In this document: piece after piece, positions 51,862-63,545 of the stretch | Layout: the number at the start of each line of letters is the position of its first letter | Position numbering within the stretch: the first letter of the stretch is position 1 | Assembly: GCA_019633425.1 (NCBI GenBank) | Contig: WSUB01000003.1 | Coordinates: 65,480 to 129,479, forward strand | Source: Tulasnella sp. 424 | Lineage: Eukaryota > Basidiomycota > Agaricomycetes > Cantharellales > Tulasnellaceae | Reading direction: 5' to 3' | Length of the DNA stretch: 64,000 nucleotides | Notes under the pieces: model-generated | The model's input: only the letters and a program-made list of their open reading frames with translations | Told to the model about the DNA's origin: nothing | Databases searched by the model: none | Program-made: the position numbers and the translations under genes

Positions 51862-53554
51862 TCAAAGAACTGCAACACTATCTAGTTCGTAGTTGATGGC
51901 AGCCTTACTCAGGCTCTCAAGACTCCCGCTTTTGACCCATCCGTGCGCAAGCCTCAAAGTCTTGATCGGCGACAACGCTGTTGGTGACAACGAGGCTGAG
52001 CGTGTCCGCTTTACAGCCATGGCGATGACGCTGTTGTATGGACCACCTCTACCACGAAGTTTTATATCTAGCACGGAGAGCTTGGGTAGAAGCCATGTCG
52101 GATTTCCTTCCCCAATTATGGGCTCGGCCAGGACGTCAGACATGTCTATCCCTTCGTCGATCGTGACGTCCAACTCGACAATCTCCGGAAAGAAGTCGTG
52201 CACGATCGCAAGTCCTTCAGCCACGGCTGATCGCGATTCCACATGCAGATGGAATCGAGATATCAACGCCCTCCATAACATTCCTTCACCGGCTCCTAGG
52301 AAGAGCCGGGCAAGTTCAGTCCTGCCCGGCATCGTGGACTGCTTCTCCCTTTCGGTCCAACCGAGTCTGTGAATATTTAACCACCGGTCTGGGCCCATTT
52401 GAAGGCACAGTGCATCGGGCGATATGTGCAGTCGTGGCTCGCAGACTTGTCCAGCCAGGCCCGCTGGTAGACAAATTCGTCCTGCTTGCTGGCAGAAGCC
52501 AGACATGTCGAACTCTCCCTCCACTGGCAATCGCATATCAATCGAGACACTGCGTGCATTCGAAGGAAAGAGGCGGTGTAGAAGACCTGAAGCCAGGCCG
52601 AACGAACTATCATGTATAGCGATTGCCGAAAGGTGGGGGGAGATGATGGGGTCTGCTGGCACCACAACTTGGTCCGACCCACTTGGTAGAGAAGGTACAA
52701 TGCGGTTAAGTTTTAATTCCTGCAGCAGTGGCGAGGAACGCAGGATTTGTACGAGCTGCGGCAAGTTTGGGCCGGTGACTTCGCTGAGGGATAGCAACTG
52801 AAGGTTACAGATGTAATCCCAAGGTACACTCCACCCAACGAGGAGGAGGTCAGCCAACTGCGGTGTCCGGAGAGGGCGAATGGAGATGAGTTGGCCTTCG
52901 CAGCAGAGTGATAGCACTTCCATCTTTGGGTGAGAACGGTCAATCAGGTATGGATCAAGATTCTCGGCAGGCGACGCCAGCATGTGGAGCTCCCGAATCT
53001 CCCGCTTCATCACCCGCGCCAAGTACGCCTTTTCAACTTCACTCCAGTCCGTGCCTACACTCTCCCGATCAAAATCCCGCCTTCTTTTCGAAATATCCAC
53101 ATCCAACGCGGCATCCCCCGACCGTCCCAAGACCAGGTCTTTGAAAGGGCTCGGAAACAGCAATGATGTTAAGGTCCAGAATGACGGCGTGCTGACTATC
53201 TCGCAGTTCCAGCTATGTGAAACTTTGCGAAGCTTGAAGAGGGCAACATAATAGCGGAAGGGATGGAGATGGCTTGAAGGCCTGAACCGCTGATTGGGCA
53301 AAGCGAGTTGAAAGACATAGTGTAGAAGCTCTCGGTGAAGACGGGATATAGGGAGGAGCGAGTTTCTGCGTCTTTTGATTCGGAGAATCACAGGATGGTA
53401 GTCGTCATGTCGGGTTGCTTGGTAGAGAGTGATTGCAGAGTCGCAGTCAACCACGTTCGCCAGGTAGCCCCCGCTAAACGGGCGCTTGATGTTAATAAGT
53501 ATTACTTCGAACGAAACCCCGAATTCCACAGGCTGGGACTTACTCTAGGTCCAT
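51862..53554 (-). CDS. F-box-like protein 3 of the tandem array
   Basis: Exons 53544-53554 (ATGGACCTAGA, 11 nt) and 51862-53473 give 540 residues beginning MDLDGGYLANVVDCDSAI. The F-box-like motif is SLLPISRLHRELLHYVFQLA. The middle contains the family pieces LRKVSHSWNCEI and FWTLTSLLFPSPFKDL. The C-terminus is full length: after HDFFPEIVELDVTIDEGI come LLPKLSVLDIKLRGRG and SPIKTLRLAHGWVKSGSLE. This long form shows what genes 1 and 2 have lost. Exon lengths sum to whole codons, supporting the start and intron. Confidence 0.86.
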
Positions 53555-53797
53555 GAATGGCGTGTGGGGTAAAGAGGGGGTCGTTATCCGTCGAAACTGG
53601 CACTCGGGATACGAGAACCGCGGGAACTTCAGACGGTGCAAGTCTATTTTTGTTTTGGTTTTTTCACCTTCACGGAACATGTCGTCCGGATCCGCCGAAG
53701 CATACAGCCACTTATTAAATTCGTTAGTGAGTGCGGCGGAGAAAACTATGACGCAAGGGAGCAATCCAAGTACAGATGAAGGTACAGAGGTGTGAAA

Positions 53798-55554
53798 TTA
53801 CTCGCTATCATCTTCGTCATATTCTTCGCAGGCAGTCTGATTTGTGAATGTAACATAGCGTAGCTCATACTCGATACCCATGTCGTCAAGCTTCCGTAGA
53901 CTCTTCTGTTGAACGCGTCCGTGACCAAGTGTAAGCTTTCTGATCGGCGAAACAGCTGATAGTGGTGAGGCGGCCGCTAGGGTTCGCTTTATCGTCAAGT
54001 CGATGAGATTGTCGTAGGTTTCATCGTGCCCAAATATTTTAATCTCCAGCGTCGAGAGCTTCGGAAGGGGCCACCGGGGAAGTCCGTCTTGAGGATTTTT
54101 GGTCTCCGAAAGCGCCCGAATCATCCCTTGGAGGCCTACTACGTCAACTGTAATATTGAGCCCACAAATGTTTGGGAAGAAATCCTCCATGATTCGAGTT
54201 CCCTCGAACGCAGCTGATATCGAATCGTACCACAAGTAGGACTCATCGATAGGTTCTTTGAAACCTGCTCTATCGATCTCGTCGAGGAAGAGCCGAATCA
54301 GCTGAGACCTCTGAGAGAACCCGGTCTCGTGTTCCTCATCGCTCCATCCATGGTTTTGAAGAGAGAGTAACGTCCCGTATCCTAGAGTGAACGAAACGAC
54401 GTCTTGACATATGTTCAAGTTTGGGAGCAGTCCCTCGGATGCATCGCCAACCCAGCGACAGAGTCGTCCTGCTTGCTGGCAAAGTGAGGGGACATTGGTG
54501 TAACCTTGAACGTCGACATCGACAGATGAACGGCAATGCGGTGGTGCAACAAGACGATCGAGGAGACCCGCGGTTATTCTGCATGGAATGCGCTCCAACT
54601 CAACCCTGGTTAGGTATTGCATATCGAGTGGTCCTTGGGGAACGTCTTCCTTTACGCGCTGGTCGGAAGGGAGTTCCCGTAGCGCCGTTAGCTCCAATTC
54701 CTCTAAAAATGGAGATGCGGCAAGGGTTTGGAACAGTTGTGTCAAGGTGGGACAGACTGTGCCGTAAAGGGAAAGCGATCGTAACTTGGTCAAGCCATCC
54801 AAAGGAAGGCCGCAATTTACGAGGTGAAGATCAACAAGCTGAGGGGCATGGATAGGGGAGGTGATCTCGAATGATGACTGATCTTGATGGATGTAGAGCG
54901 TTGCTAGCCGTGGGTGTTGGGTGTTGGTGATATACGGTGACGGATCTGCTCCTCTTGGGACTTGCAAATGGAGGTCGCGGATGCCCCGTTGGATTATCTT
55001 GCCTAGATAAGCAACCTCCCCTTCCGTCCAGGGTTGGGATTCAAAGAAACTGTAGGGGTGCCCTTTTCTGACGACCTCTGCATCCAGTGCCATGTGACAG
55101 GATCGCTGCCAAACCAGCTCCCGGAGTTTATCGGAAAACAGAGGCGACATGACGGTCCAGAAGGATGGGGTACCGCATATGTCTTGGTCCCAGAGGCGTG
55201 ATACCTTACGAATGGTAAATAACGCGAGGTAGTAGCCTAAGGCAGGTCGAATCGGAGGTTGAACGCTGGTAAATTGGAAGTCGGGTCCACCCAGCCGGCG
55301 GTGAGGTAGAACAAATTGGAGGATCCGGTGTCGTAGTTCCCGCGGAAGCCGTGCAATAGGAAGCAGCGCATTCCTTGTCCTCTTAAGCTGGATGACTAAC
55401 GGGTCTTGTTGATCGATTCCAGCGCTTCGGTGGTTGGCGAGCAGGGTCTCGCAGTCCTTTACCGTGGACAAACTACTTGGACTGAACGATCGGGATGTTA
55501 TGAAGCCGTACCATGGGCCCGAGTAAGAACTGAGAGCACTTACTGTATGTCCAT
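53798..55554 (-). CDS. F-box-like protein 4 of the tandem array
   Basis: Exons 55544-55554 (ATGGACATACA, 11 nt) and 53798-55472 give 561 residues beginning MDIHLSTVKDCETLLANH. The F-box-like motif is ALLPIARLPRELRHRILQFV. The product carries FTIRKVSRLWDQDICGTPSF, LCQQAGRLCRWVG and a full C-terminal leucine-rich part (LPKLSTLEIKIFGHDETYDN, SPIRKLTLGHGRVQQKSLRK), ending in an acidic tail EEYDEDDSE. It is more like gene 5 than genes 1-3, so the array has two subgroups. Confidence 0.86.
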
Positions 55555-56419
55555 TGTCGAGTCCTTAAAAGAAAGGCCGTGCAGTACTTGGTAGCCGCGA
55601 TAGATTCTTTGCGCCAAATTTGTCGGAGGTTAGTGTGGTCAGAACCTCAATAGCAAAATAGAGACAAACGTGGCGCCATGAGATCCGGCAAAGCATTGCC
55701 CTCCGGGCAGTCCTGGCCACAGCGCCCAAGTGATTGAAACGAATACCGAGTTGGATTAGAAGCATTTGGCCGTGCCGTGCCGGGCTTTCAAGAGCTGAAT
55801 GGAGAAGGACTGCGGCACGCATAAGTAAGAGTTCTTAAGCGAACCTATTTCCATAGGTCAAACATTCTCTCCGAAACATCGGCGCTCCTTATGAGAAAAC
55901 AAAAATATTGCAGGCAGGGCGATTTAGGATGAGGAGTGAGGGGAAATGTATGAAACAACATGCGTGGAAGATAAACAGAGGAAATCAAAAGAAAATAAAT
56001 ATAGAGAAGGCCATATCAATTTAATCCGAAGGTGAACTCAGGGGAGGAGAGGTAGGTCGTGGATTCGAAGTTCAGGGGGAGAAGCGGGAGTAGGAAACAA
56101 ACAGATGTCGGGGCAAGCAAGGCCAAAGCGAGACGCGATTCTTCACTTTGGATTTGGAAACCTGATCGACCAGAAAAGAGATCAGTTCAGGAGAAAGTTT
56201 GTTAATCAGCAAAATTGCAATAGATAAGAAAGGGGACCGGAGGGCAGGAGCGAATTTTGGGGCGTGGAAACAAGCGTCGAAAGCGAACTGGGGAACGAGG
56301 GAATAGAGCCATCGCAAGATGGTATTTTTCAAGGAGACCTGGTCCACGCTACGCTGTGGCCAGGAACACGGCCATTTAGCTACAGCATGTATACAGATGT
56401 TACTAGAAATCTTCAAGGG
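55555..56419. other. spacer between F-box genes 4 and 5
   Basis: An 865-bp spacer containing the gene 4 promoter and gene 5 3' flank. Minus-strand frames at 55565-55822 and 56072-56416 lack conserved counterparts elsewhere in the array. I see nothing further. Confidence 0.45.
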
Positions 56420-58128
56420 CTACAGCACTGTCACACGATCTAAGTGGTACCGGATGCCTACTTCATCGAGCTTGGTTAGACTTTCGCTCCGAACGGTCCC
56501 ATTACAAAGTGTCAGCCTGGTAATGGGTGAAATGGTAGACGGCGATACCCTGGCTGCCTGGATTCGCTCAATTGCAGTATCAACAAGACCATCGAATGCT
56601 TCGGCGCATTTGTTCATCATCGTGAATCCGACTCGGATCTCCATGAGCTTCGGAAGGCACCATTTCGAAGCACCATCCCCTGTATCCCGGTTTTCTGAAA
56701 GGGCCCTGACCACCTCAGCTGGACCGGCACCGGTTCGCACAGAGAGGAAACTGGTTTCTGGCCAGAAGTCCCCTATGATCTTGATCCCTTCGAAGCCAGA
56801 ATGTTTCGAGTCGTAGTGTAGACATGCTATAGGGATAGGATCCTTGAACCTCGGTCCTTCACATTCTTTGAGGAAGAGGCGAATAAGCTGTGACCTCTGT
56901 GAGAACCCCATCTCCCGCTCTTGTGCTTCCCATCCATGGTTAACAAGGGAGAGCATCACTTCATCCCCCATTTGCACTCTCAGGGAGTTGTAAGGCATAG
57001 CCAAAAAAAGGTTTAGTTCCCTGTGTCGAACTACCGAGAGACCGACATAGCCGCCCGGCTTGCTGACAAAGTACTGAAAGGTTGAATTGGCCGTCAACCT
57101 TCGTCACAATCCTGGCAGAACCGCACGCCGGTGCATCTAGGCGATCGAGGAGGCCAACCACCATCTTGCATTGTATGGTCAACAGTCGAACTTCGGTTAG
57201 ACGGGGCATATGGAGTAGGTCGAACGAAACATCTTCCTCGAGAAGATCGTTGGATGCGAGTTGAACAAAGCGCTCGAGTTCCAATTGTTCCAGGAGAGGT
57301 GATGTGGAAAGAACTCGGAGCAGCGGTGCCAGTGTAAGACGGTAACTACCGCGTAAGGAAAGCGACCGCAGGTTGGTCAAGCTGTCCCAGGGGAGCGTGC
57401 CGTTGAAGAGGTGAAGATCGGCTAGATGAGGGGCTAGGAGAGGCGAAGCGAATTCGAATGGGCGGCCGCCTGAAATGCAAAGCGCCTTTAGCTTTGGATA
57501 TTGAATGTCGATAAAGTATCGTGTCGGGTTTTCGTATATCGGGGAATGCATTTCCAACTCTCGAATGTCCCGTTGCATGACTTGCTCCAGAAAGGCGGTC
57601 TCCCCATCTGTCCAGTTGGGTGGCGCATCGCCCGGGAAGAACTCTTTTCTAGCAACCTCTACATCCAACGGCATATTGCGGGACCTTTTCCAGATTAGAT
57701 CTTGGAATGGGCATGAAAAATGAGTCGAAATGACGGTCCAGAGGGAGGGTGTGCCGCAAATCTCTAGGTCCCAGGACCGAGATACCTGGCGAAGTATGAA
57801 TAATAGGAGGTAGTAGCAGAAAGGAGCGCTTTTTGATACTTCGAATCTTGAAAATGCTGGTGATCCGGTGGTTCGGCCAACCCGTTGGCGAGGGAGAACG
57901 AAGTCGAAGATTAGGGATCGGAGTTCTCGTGGAAGATGGGCAACTGGTAGCAGAGCATTCCTTCTTCTCTTCAGTCGGATGACTAGCGGGTCGTGTTGGC
58001 CTAATCTAGTTGCTTCATAGCTGGCCAGAAGGTTATCACATTCCTCCACAGTGGACAGGAATCTGGGCCTGAAGTAGGACTTGAATCATTGGGACTAACC
58101 AGGATATTAACACTTACAATGGGTCCAT
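56420..58128 (-). pseudogene. F-box-like gene 5, frameshifted in a T7 run
   Basis: Exon 1 is 58118-58128 (ATGGACCCATT, 11 nt) and exon 2 runs from 58068 (or 58062 with the nearer acceptor) to 56420. The F-box-like motif is ALLPVAHLPRELRSLIFDFV. The frame is intact to LCQQAGRLCRSLGSSTQGTK, then hits a run of seven T on the coding strand (57003-57009 as A7). Beyond it the homologous protein continues in another frame (AMPYNSLRVQMGDEVMLSLV, then GFSQRSQLIRLF) to the normal C-terminus. The exon lengths sum to one base more than whole codons, as expected for one extra T. The result is a 37-residue-per-kb-scale premature stop soon after the run. It may be a recent pseudogene, an assembly error in the homopolymer, or, less likely, programmed slippage. 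Confidence 0.8.
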
Positions 58129-58579
58129 CCTTAGTATCGTATGGCGCCTGGGTACACGGATCGTACTGGTTGTGTCGCTCCGGGTGTGAGTGGCTGGTCT
58201 CGGCCTTGACTTGTACACCGCCGACAAATCCTAACAAACTGGCATCTCCAAATGCCGTGACATGAAGATTCGGGGCCTCCCACTCGCGATGCTACGGAAA
58301 GCTGCAGTAGAGGATCATAGTTGTATCTGTGCAACACAAGAAATGAAGAACGCAAGTAGGAATTACACGGGAACGCAGAGCAACCGCTTGCTCAGCAAGC
58401 CAAAGACCGACAAGTTCACCCCCCACCCCCCGAACTAGAGCCCGGTGTTCCACTGCATCAATAAAGTCGAAGGACCAGTGTGAACTCTGGTTAGAAGCCT
58501 CGCGCATGGTCGATCCACCCCAGAACCGTTACGCGAGAGTCACTCGCCAGCGTGCCCACAAACGATAGATCATGGAAGA
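58129..58579. other. spacer upstream of F-box gene 5
   Basis: A 451-bp spacer between DAD1 (3' end) and the start of F-box gene 5, both on the minus strand. Presumably it holds the promoter of gene 5. No motif was recognised. Confidence 0.45.
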
Positions 58580-58983
58580 CTACTTTTCTCCCTCTCTACG
58601 GTCCAATACACTAGCTCGGCCCGCAAGTGCAGTGCCAGTTCCAGGTACGCCGTGTGGGTCTGTCGCAGCCACATCCACCTCTGCCTGTTGCTCCCTCATG
58701 AGATCTTGGAAACGACCCCACAGAGCCGCTACAGTTTCAAAGTCGCGTCCAACTCCAGCTACCTGCTCTAGTTGACGGTTGAGAACATTGCTTTGGGAGA
58801 GAAGGTCTTCGAAAGCCTATGGAAAACAACCGAGCTTTGTGTTAAAGTCGTGACTCCTTGAGGGTAAGCCGTGCAAGGATCACGCACAGCAGCAATCTGA
58901 GTAGTTAATCGATCTCGTTCTTTTTCGAAGAAGGAAGAGCCCTCATCATCGTTGGAGGAGGCGGACTGGGTGGGTCGAGACAT
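58580..58983 (-). CDS. dad1: DASH complex subunit DAD1
   Basis: Outer-kinetochore protein that couples chromosomes to spindle microtubules as part of the fungal DASH/Dam1 ring (family knowledge). Exons 58888-58983 and 58580-58816 give 110 residues. The Dad1 core reads SSFFEKERDRLTTQIAA, then AFEDLLSQSNVLNRQLEQV, then GVGRDFETVAALWGRFQDLM, all in the expected order. A variable tail follows and ends DRREGEK. The N-terminal MSRPTQSASSNDDEG is short and polar, typical for the family. It is divergently arranged with YAE1 across 439 bp. Confidence 0.93.
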
Positions 58984-59422
58984 GGTGAAAGGACGCTTCT
59001 AGTGGCGTTGCGTGTGACTTCGTTCAGGAGGTCGTGCCTGATTTCCAGTCAACTGCAAGCAAATTTCCTTTCCAGCCGCACCGAGACCCCCAACCGCAAA
59101 CTAAATCAATTACATCCTCGCTCACACAAATATCGTAGCGGAGTGTCAAGTCAATACCTTGGCTGATTCGAAGCCCTTCCCGGTGGAATATAGACCACGC
59201 CAGGATTGGGTCAAAATCGAAGCCTAAATCGTACTCTCGTCCATCTCCAAGGCTCGCATTCGTCGGTATCTATCCGCTCTGTGAGCAGGACAGTTTGTAT
59301 AACTAGATGAAGGACGAACATTGCTTAATAAACCTATGGTTATACCGCTGCTCTCGCTGTCTATTTGACTCGTGTTACCCTCTCAACTCCGGCCTCGATA
59401 GTATTCTTGCTTCAATCAATCA

Positions 59423-60122
59423 ATGGATATCTGGGATGACGAAGATGAACATACCACCCAAGCCAAACTAGCTGATCGGGAATGGAATCGTTTGCAGGAG
59501 GGATTCATGAATGTGAGTAGTTTGGTTGTGGGCTTGACTCGTCATGGTGCCAATGTACCTCGGAAAATAGGACGGTTACCGGGAGGGCATAACAGCGGGA
59601 AAGGAAGGCGCTTTACAAGAAGGATTTGACGATGGGTTTGCCTCGGATGGCGTGCCTCTTGGTCAACGTGTCGGTACATTGCGAGGCATAGCAGCGGGGT
59701 TGCAGGCCTTTGTGACAACGGGACTACCAGGAGCGGCTTCGATTTCCGCACCGCAAAGTGGTCAGCCTTCCGTAGAAGCTGAAGTTCGAGCCATCGTGGC
59801 AGGTCTAGCGGGTCTGGAGATCGGTGACCTTATGCCGCCAGACTTGTTGGCGGAGCAACATAACCTCGAGCACGAGCAGGCCGAGGCCGAAAATCAACAA
59901 CAGAAAAGCAATTCGACGGAGGTTGATATGGATGGGGATACATCTGGAGGTGGGGACAGTATGGAGGAGATGCTGGCGGCTTTCGCCGCGGTAGGGACGA
60001 AGGATTCAGCTACCGCGAAAGCGCGGCGCCGTGAGCAAGCCATTGCATCTCTAAGAAGTCTTGAAGAAAGGCTGTCAACTGCCCTCCAGCAGCTCGGCTT
60101 GGCCATTTCATTGGAGGACTGA
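59423..60122 (+). CDS. yae1: YAE1, Fe-S cluster targeting factor of ribosome/translation pathway
   Basis: Yae1 with Lto1 recruits the cytosolic Fe-S assembly machinery to the ABC protein Rli1/ABCE1 (family knowledge). Exons 59423-59512 and 59571-60122 give 213 residues. The start MDIWDDEDEH has the W-D pair near the N-terminus used by the family. Across the intron the deca-GX3 repeat is restored as GYREGITAGKEGALQEGF followed by DDGF and GVPLGQRVGTLRGIAAGL. The C-terminal half is acidic and Ala-rich with a final helix (SLRSLEERLSTALQQLGLAI). Confidence 0.92.
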
Positions 60123-60388
60123 TGGAGGGGTTAGCAGATATAGAGGCAGACGTTAGAGAGATGCGCAGTGTGGCTGAGAGCAGTAGCTATAAGTAAACCG
60201 TAGTCATGAAATGCTTGTACGACCTTCCAGAGACTAAAATCAGCAAGGGAGAAGAGGTACCGTGTAATTGCTCCTGTTGACGCGTCTGAGCAGCCTAGGC
60301 GCGTCGCGCGTCTTGCGATTTGGACCGACGATACCCCCCCTGGACCTTACACCACTTTCCTGCTATAACCGCTACTTCAAGTCATCAA

Positions 60389-62725
60389 ATGTCTGAAGAA
60401 GAAACGAAGAAACTTCTCATAGAACACTTCCAAGCTGCTGTTGACCCACCCGCAGTTATGAACGGGTGTGCGTCTCCACCGTGTCCCCACCAGTCCTAGA
60501 TAGTCACTAAACCTCGATCCTCCCCCAACACAGGCTTATCTCTATGCAAAACATTCAACTTCGCTGGGGATGAGCTTTTCTTCCAATGGGAAGCTTACTC
60601 GTTCGGCTTGGGAGGACTGGACAAACGCTTAACGGAAGCCAGGCTGCAACCCTTCCGAGACCACTTGCAACGAAACCTTCAACGAGACAGCACTGTGCAC
60701 AAGAAGCGCGCTACAGATGGAGCGGGGATAGGAACACCCGCAAAGGCTTTGACTGCCAAGTCCGCGTTGGCTTCGAGGATGTTGGCAGGTGCGAGCGGGT
60801 CGACGCCTCGACGGGAGGTTGCTGTGAAGATGGAGGATTCGCCAAGCACGCAGAGAGCTGGACTTACTGCCGGAGCTTCGACCACAAGGAACCGGGTCGT
60901 GCCGCTGGAAAGGACGAATGGGTTTACATGTGCGTAGTTGGGGGAAAGCTTTCAGCGCTGCCCGTGAAATCTCATCGTTGGCTTCTGTCAGATCGGTATT
61001 TGCAGGACAAGCTGTTGCAGAAGGGAGAAAGTATGTCGCCCCATCCCTTGGACTAGTCTGATCGGCTCTTTACTAACGATACTATCCTCTTAGCTTTGAA
61101 CAGGAGGATAGACGAGTTCGGGTCTTACGTCAAAGAATACTACGGGCTTGACGAACTCGCAGACCCTAACGTGGCGACAGAGGTAAGGCCTCTCTCCTGA
61201 CTCGAGGCACCAATGCTGACCGAAGCCGCCTTACCGATCTCAAACAGGACGACGTATACATCGTCGGGCGAATATGCGACGATTCAGAGTCGAAGCTCAC
61301 CGAATCATCTCTCCTCCTGGAACCTTCAAAAGTCGTAGGAGATGGAAAACGCCTTCCCATTCGTTTCGCTCCAACCGGATTCCAATTTCACGCTCCTCCG
61401 CAAGGATCGAGTATCGCGGCTAGAGCAGGGATAGGGCTGTTCCCTGGTGCGATTGCCGCTTTCAAAGGCATTACAGCACATGGACAGGAAGGTGCATTTT
61501 TCATGGTGAAGGAGGTTCTACCTGTAAGTCTATATCAACGTTTACTACCCTGATTATGAGGCCGAATTTCTCATTTTATCGCATTTTGGGGCGAATAGCT
61601 CCCCCCTTTGAAGCCGCTCAAACCGAAAGTACCCCCTCCGCTGTCATTCACGACAGTCGTCGTATGTGGACCGTACACCTACGACTCGGATTTAGAGTAT
61701 CAACCTGTTGCGGCCTTGATGAAAGCTGTTGCGCAGATAAAGCCCCAGGCGTTGGTCTTGGTGCGTTTGAACACGTAAACGCGGGGCGCTCGTTCTTGCT
61801 GACCTTTGAAACTTGTCACGATAGATGGGCCCTTTCGTTGACTCTAATCATCCGATCATACAAAAAGCTGACCTCGAGATGGCCGTTGACGACCTGTTCC
61901 TACGCAAGATCGCCGTGCCGCTCCGAAATTACATCACAACCCAACAGCCAGATCTTAGCGTAGCATTCATGCCGAGCGTACGAGATCTCGTGTCGTTCCA
62001 TAACGTGTACCCGCAGTCTCCAGTGATGGGACCGGAGAATTTTAGGAGTTGGAAGGTGCGTCAAGCCCAAGCGATTTTTCTCGCACTTCTCTCGATGGGA
62101 ACTTAAATCCTGGATATTGTATTTGACAGCCACAACAAGGAACTCCACCGTGGTCATTCGTCTCGAATCCTGGTATCTTCTCGATCCACGGCCTGACTTT
62201 CGGCGCGACCTCTGTCGACGTCTTGTTCCACCTCAGACGGCAGGAAGTGTTCAAGACGTTGCCGGGAGAGGTGCAGCAGGATCCTATGGCAGGACTCTGT
62301 CGACATATTCTTGATCAAAGGAGGTGAGAGGTGTAGGAACTTCTTCGCGGAAGCACTCGCGGACTGAAGTCGACATGCTCTCTAGTTTCTATCCCGTCTA
62401 CCCGGTACCGTTGGATAGTTCCCAAGATGTAAACCTGGATGTCTCGCACTCTCACCTTTTGAGCATACCAAATGACTCTATACCGGACGTAATTTTCTTG
62501 CCGAGTCGTTTGAAGGAGTTCTCGAAGGTGCGTTGCTGAACCACTGTCCATTTTGTCCTAGTTACTAACGCAAGCTTGTTGGTGGGGCAGATTGTGGATG
62601 GAACGGTGTTCGTAAACCCGTCGTCAGCAACCAAGTTTAACAATCCCGGAATGCTTGCGAAAGTTACCGTTAACGCGATGTTGGAAGGAACAGAGAGGAT
62701 ATCTGTTGATTTAGTAAAGATGTAG
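60389..62725 (+). CDS. pol12: DNA polymerase alpha subunit B (POL12)
   Basis: Regulatory B subunit of the polymerase alpha-primase complex, needed to start replication (family knowledge). About 640 residues. The N-terminus is MSEEETKKLLIEHFQAAVDP; a GTGCGT donor joins NGC to LSLCKTFNFAGDELFFQW. A second GTGCGT intron (about 60930-60991) restores GFTYRYLQDKLLQKGE, continuing TLNRRIDEFGSYVKEYYG. The OB-fold region contains IVGRICDDSESKLTESSLLL and the phosphoesterase-like region contains LMGPFVDSNHPIIQ, PSVRDLVSFHNVYPQSP and GATSVDVLFHL. The end is FVNPSSATKFNNPGMLAKV to TAG 62723-62725. No defect was seen. Confidence 0.94.
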
Positions 62726-63545
62726 ACTCGGCACATAATTCAACGATGTATCATCGATTTATTGAATCCATGACATAAGACAACGACGTCTACGGGTAGT
62801 CGTAGGCAAGCGCATCCGTTGACCGGTGCCAGCATCGGCAGTCCATGCGTGAAGAGGGGAGGTAATAAAAAAAAACTGTTATAACTGAGGTACCTCCTTC
62901 GTTTAGCTGCTTGTCTTACCCTGATCCTGACTTATCTCTCGCTCTCAGCGCAGTGGCGCGATGGTTGAATCGAGGTGCCCCGAATGCGGTTGTGCCGTCG
63001 GAGACCGCGACCATACATTGAACAACACAAAGACACGAGCCATAGACTTGAAAACATTGCAGGGCAAGAAGGTCATGCGGACAGCCCGTTCAGGTGGGGT
63101 CGTGGCGCGTGAACTGCGTTAACGAATTAAAAGCAGACGTGTATTTCGAGATGATGTCGGTAAACTGGGGCTATAAACTACAGCGCAATTCTCATGGGGG
63201 TACAATATTGTCTCGAGGCCCAAATTGGAACTAAGACTACTTTTACAAGTGAAGAGATCTCGAGGGGCTCGGAGTACCTTCGGGACGAGAATGCTGACCA
63301 ATACAAACACGGGGTGAGAATTGATGTACAGTAAAAGTTAAAACATACCTCGACAAGAGCCTCCGACTATGTAGAGTCGGGGAACGACTAGAAGACGTCC
63401 GAACGACCAGATTCCCTTGCTCTTGCATCCTTCCCGCTTCCAGCCCCATCGCACCAAATCCTTGTCTTGTCGTTCAATGTACGTCGCTTCGCTTCACGCC
63501 TCCCCGTACGAACCCCCTCATGACTGATACCCTCTGCTAGTCACC
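62726..63545. other. intergenic between POL12 and kinase-like gene
   Basis: An 820-bp spacer. It contains one A8 run at about 62869-62876 and no convincing gene. It should hold the promoter of the rightmost gene. Confidence 0.5.
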
